64,000 nucleotides of DNA from Pseudomonas helmanticensis (GTDB taxonomy: Bacteria; Pseudomonadota; Gammaproteobacteria; Pseudomonadales; Pseudomonadaceae), in the NCBI RefSeq assembly GCF_900182985.1, contig NZ_FXUY01000001.1, positions 2,790,001 to 2,854,000 of the forward strand. The letters run 5' to 3'. This document shows, piece after piece, positions 43,178 through 50,976 of this stretch. The notes below the pieces were generated by a model. That model was not told the origin of the DNA. It saw only the letters and a program-made list of their open reading frames with translations, and searched no databases. The translations under genes and the position numbers were made by a program. Numbering within the stretch: the stretch's first letter is position 1; each line of letters opens with the position of its first letter.

Positions 43178-43930
43178 GCGGTTTCGCTCTTACAGCGAGT
43201 TACCTTTTCCAAACGCCGAAAAGGTAACCCAAAAGGCTTAGCCCCGGCGTACGGCACTTCGCTGAGGCTCAGTGTTCCCTCGCTACGGTGTCCATCCGGG
43301 GGCATCGCCTACGGTTTGCTGCGCTGCACCTCCTCTCGATGTATGCGCTACGCCGCACGGCGCTACGCGCCTACCCCCGGATGAACACCTTCGCTCGGCC
43401 TGCCGAAGGGGCAAAAGATCAAAAACCAAAGCAAGATCAAAAACCAGATCGAAAGCCCCTCACCCTAGCCCTCTCCCGGAGGGAGAGGGGACTGACCGAG
43501 GTGTTTGGTAGAGTTACGCCGACGTGAAAGTCCGAGTTGAACGCAAATTTTCACAGGCCCACCATCGGCTCCCTCTCCCTCGGGAGAGGGCTGGGATGAG
43601 GAGCAAGAGCACCACAAACCCAAAGCCGAACACCCGCTTTTCACCACTCAATAGGCCGAGTGTCAGCTCGCCTGCTTTTGATCGTGATCTGTAAGGCGAC
43701 GTCGGAAGGCTGAGTGGAGGGATTGATCCGGGCGTGGGAGCGCAGCGACCGTTTGGCGAAGCCAAACACAGCGGAAGGAGGTGCAGCGAAGCAAACCGTA
43801 GACGCTGCGCCCGGATCGATCCCGGAGCGAAGGAACCCGAGCCTGCGAGGGCCGAACGCAGGAGCAAGCCTTTTGGGTTACCTTTTTGGCGCTTGAAAAA
43901 GGTGACCCACCGTAAGGGCGGAACCGTAAT
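43178..43930. repeat. long composite imperfect inverted repeat, family D
   Basis: Left arm ~43178-43333 and right arm ~43777-43930 are inverse copies with clear but imperfect identity. Shared blocks include GGTAACCCAAAAGGCTT near the outer ends and CTACGGTTTGC...GCTGCACCTCC at the inner ends. The ~440-bp centre holds a second inverted pair, CCCTCACCCTAGCCCTCTCC (from 43458) against GGGAGAGGGCTGGGATGAGG (43582-43601). It fills most of a 991-bp gene-free gap. Short frames inside it encode only repeat-derived peptides. Confidence 0.75.
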
Positions 43931-44001
43931 CAGCAACACCCGCAAAAACGGATATTCACCCAGAACCCCAGGAGCATGGTCGGCCCACAGGCCGCCAAGA
44001 C

Positions 44002-44030
44002 AAAAAAAAAGGGGCAACCGAAGTCGCCCC
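44002..44030 (-). terminator. intrinsic terminator of the ccoM-like gene
   Basis: Read on the minus strand: GGGGCGAC-TTCG-GTTGCCCC followed by nine Ts. It has a UUCG tetraloop and lies 34 bp after the stop. Confidence 0.92.
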
Positions 44031-44063
44031 AAAATGCCTTGCGTGCTCATCACTCCAGAAGAA

Positions 44064-44177
44064 TCACTTCTTGCGCTTATTCGCGTCCTTCCAGATAAAA
44101 AATCCAAACCCTGCAAAAAACAGAACCATCAGCCCTACAGTCAGGACCCCGGCAAACACCACGTTATCGAAAAACAT
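44064..44177 (-). CDS. ccoM: 37-aa CcoM-like cbb3 cytochrome oxidase subunit
   Basis: A 37-codon gene with GGAGG seven bases before the ATG (CCAGGAGGCCAGTCATG). It encodes MFFDNVVFAGVLTVGLMVLF, then FAGFGFFIWKDANKRKK: one membrane helix and a short basic cytoplasmic tail. This matches CcoM, the single-helix subunit that stabilises cbb3-type oxidase in P. stutzeri. The gene lies alone, away from any ccoNOPQ genes in the window. Two FNR/ANR-type boxes lie upstream, one at the right distance for activation, and a strong terminator follows. The assignment rests on pattern memory of a very short protein, plus size and regulation. Confidence 0.82.
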   Translation of the reverse strand: MFFDNVVFAGVLTVGLMVLFFAGFGFFIWKDANKRKK

Positions 44178-44242
44178 GACTGGCCTCCTGGCCCCTGCTC
44201 TGCTGCGATGGGACTAAGTTACCAAACACACAGGCGCACAAA

Positions 44243-44256
44243 TTGACCGGGATCAA
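44243..44256 (-). promoter_or_regulatory. ANR/FNR box upstream of ccoM
   Basis: TTGACCGGGATCAA fits the TTGAT-N4-ATCAA consensus with one change. On the minus strand a TAACTT hexamer begins 21 bp beyond the box, putting the box centre near -41, the class II activator position. The ccoM start follows about 66 bp after the box. Confidence 0.8.
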
Positions 44257-44292
44257 TGCCAGCAACGAAGGGAGATAAAGGCGAGAAAATAA

Positions 44293-44306
44293 CTGACCTG
44301 CATCAA
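44293..44306 (-). promoter_or_regulatory. second, weaker ANR/FNR-like box
   Basis: CTGACCTGCATCAA, two bases off the TTGAT-N4-ATCAA consensus, 50 bp upstream of the first box on the ccoM side of the downstream gene end. It could be a distal activator or repressor site. Confidence 0.5.
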
Positions 44307-44322
44307 CGGATGCAGGGGGAGA

Positions 44323-44484
44323 TCAACGCTTTTTCGGCTTGCTCTTCGACTTTTTCTTGGTTTTGCCCAACGGCATGGCCTGTTCGAAAGCCTGACGCAC
44401 TTCGTTCAGGCGCTTCTCTTTAATGTCATGCACACGCTTGGCGCGTTCAGTGCTGAGGTCGATCAGTTTGTCGTCTTGGCTCAT
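44323..44484 (-). CDS. small lysine-rich conserved protein
   Basis: A 53-aa protein started at MSQDDKLIDLSTERAKRVHD (44484). The frame continues upstream antisense to the LysR gene, but that part is shadow coding. The C-terminus GKTKKKSKSKPKKR is a lysine/serine tail, and the first half is an amphipathic helix (LSTERAKRVHDIKEKRLNEV). Such a basic tail suggests nucleic-acid contact, but I recognise no family. No strong ribosome site is visible. It is divergent from the LysR-type gene. Confidence 0.65.
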   Translation of the reverse strand: MSQDDKLIDLSTERAKRVHDIKEKRLNEVRQAFEQAMPLGKTKKKSKSKPKKR

Positions 44485-44658
44485 GGCATTCGGTACATCG
44501 CTGGAAAGGATCACAACTGCCACATCACCGGCAGGACTGCGCCAATAATGCAGCCTGACGCCAGCGCTGACCAGCCATTGCCAGCAGCGGCAGATAACAA
44601 TTGATGTACCAAACGACAGTTTTGCCCGCAGAATCTGCGCTTTGCGCCAAACCCGAGG

Positions 44659-45534
44659 ATGTTTGCCGTGCCTTTGCATCAGGATCTGCCACCGTTGATG
44701 GCCCTGCGCGTATTTGAAGCCGTGGCCCGCCATTTGAGTTTCATCAAGGCAGCCGATGAATTGTCGGTGACCCAGAGTGCGATCAGCCATCAGGTGCACA
44801 AACTCGAAGCGTTTCTGGATCAGCGGCTGTTTGTCCGGCGCACCCGAGCAATCGACCTGACATCCGCCGGCGCGGCCTACTATCGCCAGATCGAACCGGC
44901 CCTCAGCGCCATCGCCGCCGCCAGCCGCGAACTGCGTGGCAATCAACGCACAACCTTGCGGATCGGCCTGCTGGCATCCTTTGCCACCTTGTGGCTGGCC
45001 TCGCGACTCAGCGACTTCAGGGCCAAACACCCCGACATCCATGTCGAACTGATCCCCGCCGTGCACTTGGCGGACGTCAAAGGTGGCGAGGTCGATCTGG
45101 CCATTCGTTACGGCAAGGGTCATTGGCCGGACGTACAGGCCCGACGCTTCATGACCGAAACGCTGACGCCGGTGTGCAGCCCGGCCTTCAAGCGTCAGGG
45201 TGTGCAAAACGGCCCCCTGCTGATGGCCAAATCGCTGCAACCATTCGAATGGACTGACTGGAGCCAGCACAGCGCAATCGATCTGACGCAGGTGCCGAGC
45301 GTCATGCTGCACGACTACAACATCGTGGTCGAATCAGCCGTCGCCGGTCAGGGCATCGCCATGGGCCGGCACTGCCTGATCGCCCGCCGTCTCAACGACG
45401 GCACGCTGGTGCCGGCCTTTGATACCGAACCTCTGCGGGGCGAGATCGGTTATTGGCTGGTGACGCCGGATCGTCCTTTGTCGGCGCCGGCGGCGTGCTT
45501 CAGCCAGTGGCTGGATGAAGCAGCAGACGCATGA
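44659..45534 (+). CDS. LysR-family regulator (GcvA-like)
   Basis: A 291-aa LysR protein. The HTH is PPLMALRVFEAVARHLSFIK, AADELSVTQSAISHQVHKLE and AFLDQRLFVRR, close to the GcvA/AmpR subgroup. The effector domain includes LRIGLLASFATLWLASRLSD, GGEVDLAIRYGKGHWPDVQA and VVESAVAGQGIAMGRHCLIA. The next genes (Rid-type protein and class V aminotransferase) lie on the same strand 88 bp downstream, so an amino-acid or amine pathway is the likely target. A GTG at codon 4 is an alternative start. Confidence 0.9.
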   Translation: MFAVPLHQDLPPLMALRVFEAVARHLSFIKAADELSVTQSAISHQVHKLEAFLDQRLFVRRTRAIDLTSAGAAYYRQIEPALSAIAAASRELRGNQRTTLRIGLLASFATLWLASRLSDFRAKHPDIHVELIPAVHLADVKGGEVDLAIRYGKGHWPDVQARRFMTETLTPVCSPAFKRQGVQNGPLLMAKSLQPFEWTDWSQHSAIDLTQVPSVMLHDYNIVVESAVAGQGIAMGRHCLIARRLNDGTLVPAFDTEPLRGEIGYWLVTPDRPLSAPAACFSQWLDEAADA

Positions 45535-45622
45535 GCCATTTCGATTCATCGAATTAGATCTATGCGTTTGTCGCCCTTGCTTCGCTTCAACATGCTGGAG
45601 CCTTCATTCAGGAGGTCTCAAC

Positions 45623-46093
45623 ATGAGCGAATCTCTCAGCCAGCGTATCGAACAACTCGGGCTGCGCCTGCCAGCGCCGAGCCAACCCATTGCCAACTAC
45701 GTCAGCCATGTTGTCAGTCGAAACCAGTTGTTCATCTCGGGACAGATTCCGATGCTGGATGGCAAACCTGCATTCATCGGGCGGCTCGGTGAAGCCATCA
45801 GCGAAGCAGAGGGGATCGACGCCGCCGAACTCGCCGCTCTGGGTTTGCTGGCCCAATTGAGCGATGCCCTCGGTGATGATCTTTCGAAACTGGTGAGAAT
45901 TATCCGCCTTGGTGTGTTTATCGCCGCCGATCCCGAATTCCAGCGTCAAGGTGTGGTCGCCAATGGCGCGTCCAACCTGCTGGTCAATGCGCTGGGCGAC
46001 AAGGGCCGGCATGTCCGCACCGCCGTCGGCGTCTCCAGCCTGCCGAGTGGCGTGGCGGTAGAGCTCGACGCGATTTTCGAGCTCAAGCCGTGA
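45623..46093 (+). CDS. RidA/YjgF family protein, probably non-RidA subgroup
   Basis: A 156-aa protein started at 45623, where GGAGG lies 7 bp before the ATG. The chorismate-mutase-like Rid fold is shown by NYVSHVVSRNQLFISGQIPM, LAALGLLAQLSDALGDDLSK and LVRIIRLGVFIAADPEFQRQ. The terminal strand reads LPSGVAVELDAIFELKP: the arginine that precedes VEIEA in RidA imine deaminases is not there, so it may not hydrolyse enamines in the RidA way. Its stop overlaps the GTG start of the aminotransferase gene (GTGA), making them one translational unit. Confidence 0.87.
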   Translation: MSESLSQRIEQLGLRLPAPSQPIANYVSHVVSRNQLFISGQIPMLDGKPAFIGRLGEAISEAEGIDAAELAALGLLAQLSDALGDDLSKLVRIIRLGVFIAADPEFQRQGVVANGASNLLVNALGDKGRHVRTAVGVSSLPSGVAVELDAIFELKP

Positions 46094-47301
46094 ACATCGA
46101 GGAAGTCGAACGCCAGCGGACAGCCACGCCCGGTTGCGCGCGGATCATTCACTTCAACCACGCTGGCTCCTCACTGCCGAGCCAGGCCACCCTTGATGCG
46201 ATTGTCGAGCAATTGCAACGCGAAGCACTCGGTGGACCGATGGAAGCCGCCGACCTGCAGATTCAGCAACGGGCGCGCACCGCCGCCGCTCGCCTGTTGA
46301 ATGCCGAACCCGAGAGCATCGCCTTCGCCAGCAGCGGCTCGGCAGCATGGAGTCAGGCCTTCAATGCGCTGGGGCCTTGGCAAGCGGGTGAGCGGATTCT
46401 GGTCGGGCGCCATGAATGGGCCGGCAATCTGGCGTGCATCGCTGAGGCAGTAAAAGCCGGCGCGCGTCTGGAGGTCATTCCCTGCGATGCCCACGGCGCG
46501 GTTGATCCGCAGGCACTGGCGCAGATGATCGACCGCAACGTGCGGCTGATCGCGTTGACCTGGTTGCCCGCCAACGGCGGCCTGATCAATCCCGCCGCGC
46601 AGATTGGTCAGGTCGCGCAACGACACGGCATTGCCTACTTCATCGATGCGGGCCAGGCGTTGGGGCAGTTGCCGTGCGATGTGCAGACCTTGCACTGCGA
46701 TGTGCTCAAAGGCGCGGGACGCAAATACCTTCGAGGCCCGCGTGGCACCGCGCTGCTTTATGTACGACCGGGTTTCATGCAACGTTTGCTGCCCATGCAG
46801 CGCGATGTGCTGTCGGCGCCATGGGACGGCCAACGGTTTACCTTGCGCGAGGATGCCCGACGTTTCGAAACCAGTGAAGTGTCATTGGCACTGCTGGCCG
46901 GACTGGCCAATGCGCTAGAGGAACACAACCGGCTCGGCGCGCAGGCCATTCGCCGGCGAATCGAGCAGATGAGTCGCGCGTTGCGCCAACGTTTGAGGGA
47001 CATTCGCGGATTGGCATTGCACGATCTCGGCCGCGAGCATCAGCAATCCGGCCTGATCGCTTTTACGCTTGAGGGCTGGAACTGCGTGGCGTTGAAACAG
47101 GCGCTGGCGACGCGAGGGATCAACATTGGTGCCAATGGCGTGGCTTATACGCCGCTGGATATGCAGGCGCGAGGGATTGAGAGCATCGCGCGGATTTCCC
47201 TGAGCTATCTGAACACCGAGGCAGAAATCGACGTCTTGCTGGCACACTTGAGTGAACTCGCCGCCCAGCCTCAAATCTCGATATCGACCCACAACCCCTG
47301 A
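46090..47301 (+). CDS. PLP-dependent class V aminotransferase
   Basis: A 403-aa enzyme with a GTG start that overlaps the Rid gene stop. Class V features are INFNHAGSSLPSQ-like IIHFNHAGSSLPSQATLDAI at the N-terminus, LLNAEPESIAFASSGSAAWS for cofactor phosphate, DAGQALGQLPCDVQTL with the PLP Asp and His-equivalent region, and Lys212 in LKGAGRKYLRGPRGTALLYV as the Schiff-base lysine. The family includes isopenicillin-N-epimerase-like proteins and cysteine desulfurases. Pairing with a Rid protein and a GcvA-like regulator suggests catabolism or racemisation of an amino acid; the substrate is not known. Confidence 0.9.
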   Translation: MNIEEVERQRTATPGCARIIHFNHAGSSLPSQATLDAIVEQLQREALGGPMEAADLQIQQRARTAAARLLNAEPESIAFASSGSAAWSQAFNALGPWQAGERILVGRHEWAGNLACIAEAVKAGARLEVIPCDAHGAVDPQALAQMIDRNVRLIALTWLPANGGLINPAAQIGQVAQRHGIAYFIDAGQALGQLPCDVQTLHCDVLKGAGRKYLRGPRGTALLYVRPGFMQRLLPMQRDVLSAPWDGQRFTLREDARRFETSEVSLALLAGLANALEEHNRLGAQAIRRRIEQMSRALRQRLRDIRGLALHDLGREHQQSGLIAFTLEGWNCVALKQALATRGINIGANGVAYTPLDMQARGIESIARISLSYLNTEAEIDVLLAHLSELAAQPQISISTHNP

Positions 47302-47612
47302 CGCGGCTGATCTTCCATCAGTGGCACCACCGGCACGGTATTGTCGGCATTGAGCTCGGTGCCAGGCACGGCCAGATGCTCTTCGGGATCTTCATCGGCT
47401 TCGCGCCGACGGCGATCACGTTCCTGCTGGCGGCGCTGTTCTTCGCGCGCCAGCAGGCGATCCTCTTCCGGATCGCGCTTTTGCAGATCGATCGTACTTT
47501 CGTTGGAGCTTTCCTGCACCGGCACCACCGGAGGAATGTCCGGCCGCTGGCGGATCGGATCCTGCTGGGAAGTGATCGGCACAGCGCTCAGGGGGAGCAT
47601 CGGTGGCAACAT
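47271..47612 (-). CDS. proline/charge-rich conserved protein, unrecognised
   Basis: A 113-aa protein with no signal peptide. It has a Pro-rich start (MLPPMLPLSAVPITSQQDPI) and a highly charged centre EEDRLLAREEQRRQQERDRR likely to form a helix, ending GLWVDIEI. The C-terminal 31 bp overlap the end of the convergent aminotransferase gene. The composition suggests an extended or disordered linker protein. I have seen similar short pseudomonad proteins but know no function. The start at 47612 has AGGAGACCC upstream on the minus strand. Confidence 0.7.
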   Translation of the reverse strand: MLPPMLPLSAVPITSQQDPIRQRPDIPPVVPVQESSNESTIDLQKRDPEEDRLLAREEQRRQQERDRRRREADEDPEEHLAVPGTELNADNTVPVVPLMEDQPRQGLWVDIEI

Positions 47613-47696
47613 ATAAAGGGTCTCCTGTCAGCAGGCTATCGGCTGCGGCAAAGGCGCCTTGAGCCACTGGTCGCAAATCTGTGACGCACTTGGCAC

Positions 47697-47812
47697 CTGC
47701 AGGAGCTGCAGGAGCTGCCGGAGCTGCCGCAGGCTGCGATCTTTTAATGGGACAACACGGATTCCAAGTGTTCCCCAAGATCAGAAGATCGCAGCCTGCG
47801 GCAGCTCCTACC
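47697..47812. repeat. REP-like pair, family A, with expanded 9-mer
   Basis: The left copy has three tandem 9-mers AGGAGCTGC, AGGAGCTGC, CGGAGCTGC (47701-47727) before GCAGGCTGCGATCTTTT. The right copy is GATCGCAGCCTGCGGCAGCT. The ~45-bp spacer carries GGGACAACACGG / GTGTTCCCC. Confidence 0.8.
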
Positions 47813-47883
47813 CAGTAATCTTTGGCCCTGAAGCCTGCATTCCGTTAAGATAGCCCGCTTTTTCAAGGTGGGAGTCAGGCAGC

Positions 47884-50730
47884 ATGGCGCAGCAGTATCA
47901 ACCGGGGCAACGCTGGATCAGTGACAGCGAAGCAGAGCTTGGTTTAGGCACCGTTCTGGCACAGGACGGCCGCTTGTTGACCGTGCTTTACCCGGCCACT
48001 GGCGAAACCCGCCAGTACGCGCTACGGAATGCGCCCCTGACCCGCGTGCGGTTCTCGCCGGGTGACAGCATCACCCACTTCGAAGGCTGGAAGATGACCG
48101 TGCAGCAAGTCGACGACGTCGACGGCCTGATGGTCTATCACGGTCTCAACGGGCAGAACGAAGCCGTCACCCTGCCGGAAACCCAACTGTCGAACTTCAT
48201 CCAGTTCCGTCTGGCCAGCGACCGTCTGTTCGCCGGGCAGATCGACCCGCTGGCGTGGTTCTCGCTGCGTTACAACACCCTCGAACACACCAGCCGCCAG
48301 TTGCAATCGTCGCTCTGGGGCCTGGGTGGCGTGCGTGCGCAACCGATCGCGCACCAATTGCACATCGCCCGTGAAGTCGCTGACCGTATTGCGCCGCGCG
48401 TTCTGCTGGCGGACGAAGTGGGTCTGGGTAAAACCATCGAAGCCGGTCTGGTGATCCATCGCCAACTGCTCTCGGGCCGCGCCAACCGCGTGCTGATCCT
48501 CGTTCCGGAAAACCTCCAGCACCAGTGGCTGGTCGAGATGCGCCGCCGCTTCAACCTGCAAGTCGCGCTGTTCGACGAAGAACGCTTCATCGAAAGCGAT
48601 GCCGCCAACCCGTTCGAAGACACCCAACTGGCGCTGGTCGCGCTGGAATGGCTGGTCGATGACGAGAAAGCGCAGGACGCTCTGTTCGCCGCCGGTTGGG
48701 ATCTGCTGGTGGTCGACGAAGCCCACCACTTGGTCTGGCACGAAGAAAAAGCCAGCGCCGAATACTCGCTGGTCGAGCAACTCGCCGAAGTCATCCCGGG
48801 CGTGCTGCTGCTCACCGCCACCCCGGAACAACTCGGCCAGGACAGCCACTTCGCCCGTCTGCGCCTGCTCGACCCGAACCGTTTCCATGACCTGGCTGCC
48901 TTCCGCGCCGAGAGCGACAACTATCGCCCGGTGGCCGAAGCCGTGCAGGAACTGCTCGACAAGGGCCGTCTCTCGGCCAAAGCGCACAAAACCATTCAGG
49001 GTTTCCTCGGCAATGAAGGCGAAGCACTGCTGACCGCGGTCAACGACGGCGATACTGAAGCCAGCGCCCGCCTCGTCCGCGAACTGCTTGACCGTCACGG
49101 CACCGGCCGCGTGCTGTTCCGTAACACCCGCGCGGCCGTGCAGGGTTTCCCGGAGCGCAAACTGCATCCGTACCCGCTGCCGTGCCCGGACGAATACCTC
49201 GAACTGCCGCTGGGCGATCACGCCGAGCTGTACCCGGAAGTCAGCTTCCAGTCGCAGCCAGACGCCAGCGAAGAAGAACGCTGGTGGAAATTCGACCCGC
49301 GCGTCGAGTGGCTGATCGATCAGCTGAAAATGCTCAAGCGCACCAAAGTGCTGGTGATCTGCGCCCACGCCGAAACCGCAATGGACCTGGAAGACGCCCT
49401 GCGCGTGCGTTCCGGCATCCCGGCCACGGTGTTCCATGAAGGCATGAACATCCTTGAGCGTGACCGCGCCGCCGCGTACTTCGCCGACGAAGAGTTTGGC
49501 GCGCAAGTGCTGATCTGCTCGGAAATCGGCAGTGAGGGTCGCAACTTCCAGTTCGCTCACCACCTGGTACTGTTCGATCTGCCGTCGCACCCGGACCTGC
49601 TCGAGCAGCGTATCGGTCGTCTCGACCGGATCGGCCAGAAGCACATCATCGAACTGCACGTGCCGTACCTGGAAACCAGCCCGCAAGAGCGCCTGTTCCA
49701 GTGGTATCACGAAGCGTTGAACGCGTTCCTCAACACCTGCCCGACCGGCAACGCCTTGCAGCACCAGTTCGGCCCGCGCCTGCTGCCGCTGCTCGAAGAA
49801 GCTGATGATAGCGAGTGGCAAGCGCTGATCGACGAAGCGCGCACCGAGCGCGAGCGTCTCGAAGCCGAGCTGCACACCGGTCGCGACCGTCTGCTGGAAC
49901 TCAATTCCGGCGGCGCTGGCGAAGGTGAAGCGCTGGTCGAAGACATCCTTGAGCAAGACGATCAGTTCGCCCTGCCGATCTACATGGAAACCCTGTTCGA
50001 CGCGTTCGGCATCGACAGCGAAGACCATTCGGAAAACGCGCTGATCCTCAAGCCGAGCGAGAAAATGCTCGACGCCAGCTTCCCGCTGGGCGACGACGAA
50101 GGCGTGACCATCACTTACGACCGCAATCAGGCGCTGTCGCGCGAAGACATGCAGTTCATCACCTGGGAACACCCGATGGTGCAGGGCGGCATGGACCTGG
50201 TGCTGTCCGGTTCGATGGGCAACACCGCCGTCGCGCTGATCAAGAACAAAGCGTTGAAGCCAGGCACCGTGCTGCTGGAATTGCTGTATGTCAGCGAAGT
50301 GGTTGCCCCGCGTTCGCTGCAACTGGGCCGTTACCTGCCGCCGGCTGCGCTGCGCTGCTTGCTGGATGCCAATGGCAACGACCTGTCGCCTCGCGTCTCG
50401 TTCGAAACGCTGAACGATCAGCTGGAAAGCGTGCCGCGTGCCAGCGCCAACAAGTTCATCCAGGCCCAGCGCGATCAACTGACGCCACGGATCAACGCCG
50501 GTGAAGACAAGATCGCCCCGCGTCACGCCGAGCGCGTGGCCGAGGCCCGTCGCCGTCTGGCGGCCGACACCGACGAAGAACTGGCGCGCCTGACCGCGTT
50601 GCAAGCGGTCAACCCGACCGTACGTGACAGCGAACTGGTGGCGCTGCGTGAGCAGCGTGAGCAGGGTCTGGCGATGCTGGATAAAGCGGCGTTGCGTCTG
50701 GAAGCGATTCGGGTGTTGGTGGCGGGTTAA
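47884..50730 (+). CDS. rapA: RNA polymerase-associated ATPase RapA
   Basis: A 948-aa Swi2/Snf2 ATPase (E. coli RapA is 968 aa). The N-terminal Tudor-like part starts [20 protein letters not shown]. Helicase motifs are Walker [25 protein letters not shown] box [12 protein letters not shown], motif [13 protein letters not shown], and motifs [19 protein letters not shown] and [21 protein letters not shown] long C-terminal RapA-specific region follows. RapA binds RNA polymerase and promotes its recycling after termination. Monocistronic; its terminator stem is directly followed by an REP. Confidence 0.96.
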   Translation: MAQQYQPGQRWISDSEAELGLGTVLAQDGRLLTVLYPATGETRQYALRNAPLTRVRFSPGDSITHFEGWKMTVQQVDDVDGLMVYHGLNGQNEAVTLPETQLSNFIQFRLASDRLFAGQIDPLAWFSLRYNTLEHTSRQLQSSLWGLGGVRAQPIAHQLHIAREVADRIAPRVLLADEVGLGKTIEAGLVIHRQLLSGRANRVLILVPENLQHQWLVEMRRRFNLQVALFDEERFIESDAANPFEDTQLALVALEWLVDDEKAQDALFAAGWDLLVVDEAHHLVWHEEKASAEYSLVEQLAEVIPGVLLLTATPEQLGQDSHFARLRLLDPNRFHDLAAFRAESDNYRPVAEAVQELLDKGRLSAKAHKTIQGFLGNEGEALLTAVNDGDTEASARLVRELLDRHGTGRVLFRNTRAAVQGFPERKLHPYPLPCPDEYLELPLGDHAELYPEVSFQSQPDASEEERWWKFDPRVEWLIDQLKMLKRTKVLVICAHAETAMDLEDALRVRSGIPATVFHEGMNILERDRAAAYFADEEFGAQVLICSEIGSEGRNFQFAHHLVLFDLPSHPDLLEQRIGRLDRIGQKHIIELHVPYLETSPQERLFQWYHEALNAFLNTCPTGNALQHQFGPRLLPLLEEADDSEWQALIDEARTERERLEAELHTGRDRLLELNSGGAGEGEALVEDILEQDDQFALPIYMETLFDAFGIDSEDHSENALILKPSEKMLDASFPLGDDEGVTITYDRNQALSREDMQFITWEHPMVQGGMDLVLSGSMGNTAVALIKNKALKPGTVLLELLYVSEVVAPRSLQLGRYLPPAALRCLLDANGNDLSPRVSFETLNDQLESVPRASANKFIQAQRDQLTPRINAGEDKIAPRHAERVAEARRRLAADTDEELARLTALQAVNPTVRDSELVALREQREQGLAMLDKAALRLEAIRVLVAG

Positions 50731-50760
50731 ACCGCCCCGCTCCACCGCCAAAAACAACAA

Positions 50761-50780
50761 GGCCCGCAGCGATGCGGGCC
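50761..50780. terminator. rapA terminator stem with T-tract replaced by an REP
   Basis: GGCCCGCA-GCGA-TGCGGGCC is a perfect 8-bp stem with a GNRA loop. On the plus strand it is followed at once by GATCGTTCCC of a family C repeat instead of a T-run. On the minus strand it is followed by TTGTTGTTTTT, so it can still terminate transcripts coming from the MFS gene. Confidence 0.75.
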
Positions 50781-50893
50781 GATCGTTCCCACGCTCCGCG
50801 TGGGAATGCCTCAAGGGACGCTCCGCGTTCCAGCTCTGGAAAGGGACGCAGAGCGTCCCGGGCTGCATTCCCACGCAGAGCGTGGGAACGATC
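50781..50893. repeat. REP-like element, family C
   Basis: GATCGTTCCCACGCTCCGCG to CGTGGGAACGATC with two internal GGGACGC arms. It abuts the rapA terminator stem on the left and lies 4 bp from a family A pair on the right. Confidence 0.9.
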
Positions 50894-50897
50894 AAGC

Positions 50898-50976
50898 AAA
50901 GATCGCAGCCTTCGGCAGCTCCTACAGGAAACCGCATTCCCATGTAGGAGCTGCCGAAGGCTGCGATCTTTTGATC
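50898..50976. repeat. REP-like inverted pair, family A, abutting an MFS stop codon
   Basis: Inverted GATCGCAGCCTTCGGCAG units around a ~19-bp spacer. The right unit ends TTTTGATC at 50976, and the stop codon of the MFS gene begins at 50977. Confidence 0.9.

Noticed and set aside
43272..44116. Several short open frames within the long inverted repeat
   Set aside because: The same peptides arise from repeat DNA on both strands; no ribosome sites and no conserved protein signature.
44485..45312. Upstream extension of the small minus-strand gene at 44323
   Set aside because: The extension is antisense to the LysR-type gene and has no protein-like features; the real start is taken at 44484.
48022..50943. 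973-codon open frame antisense to rapA
   Set aside because: Its length follows from the GC-rich codon pattern of rapA, the protein is low-complexity (R/Q/H/V-rich) with no domain, and rapA motifs are beyond doubt.
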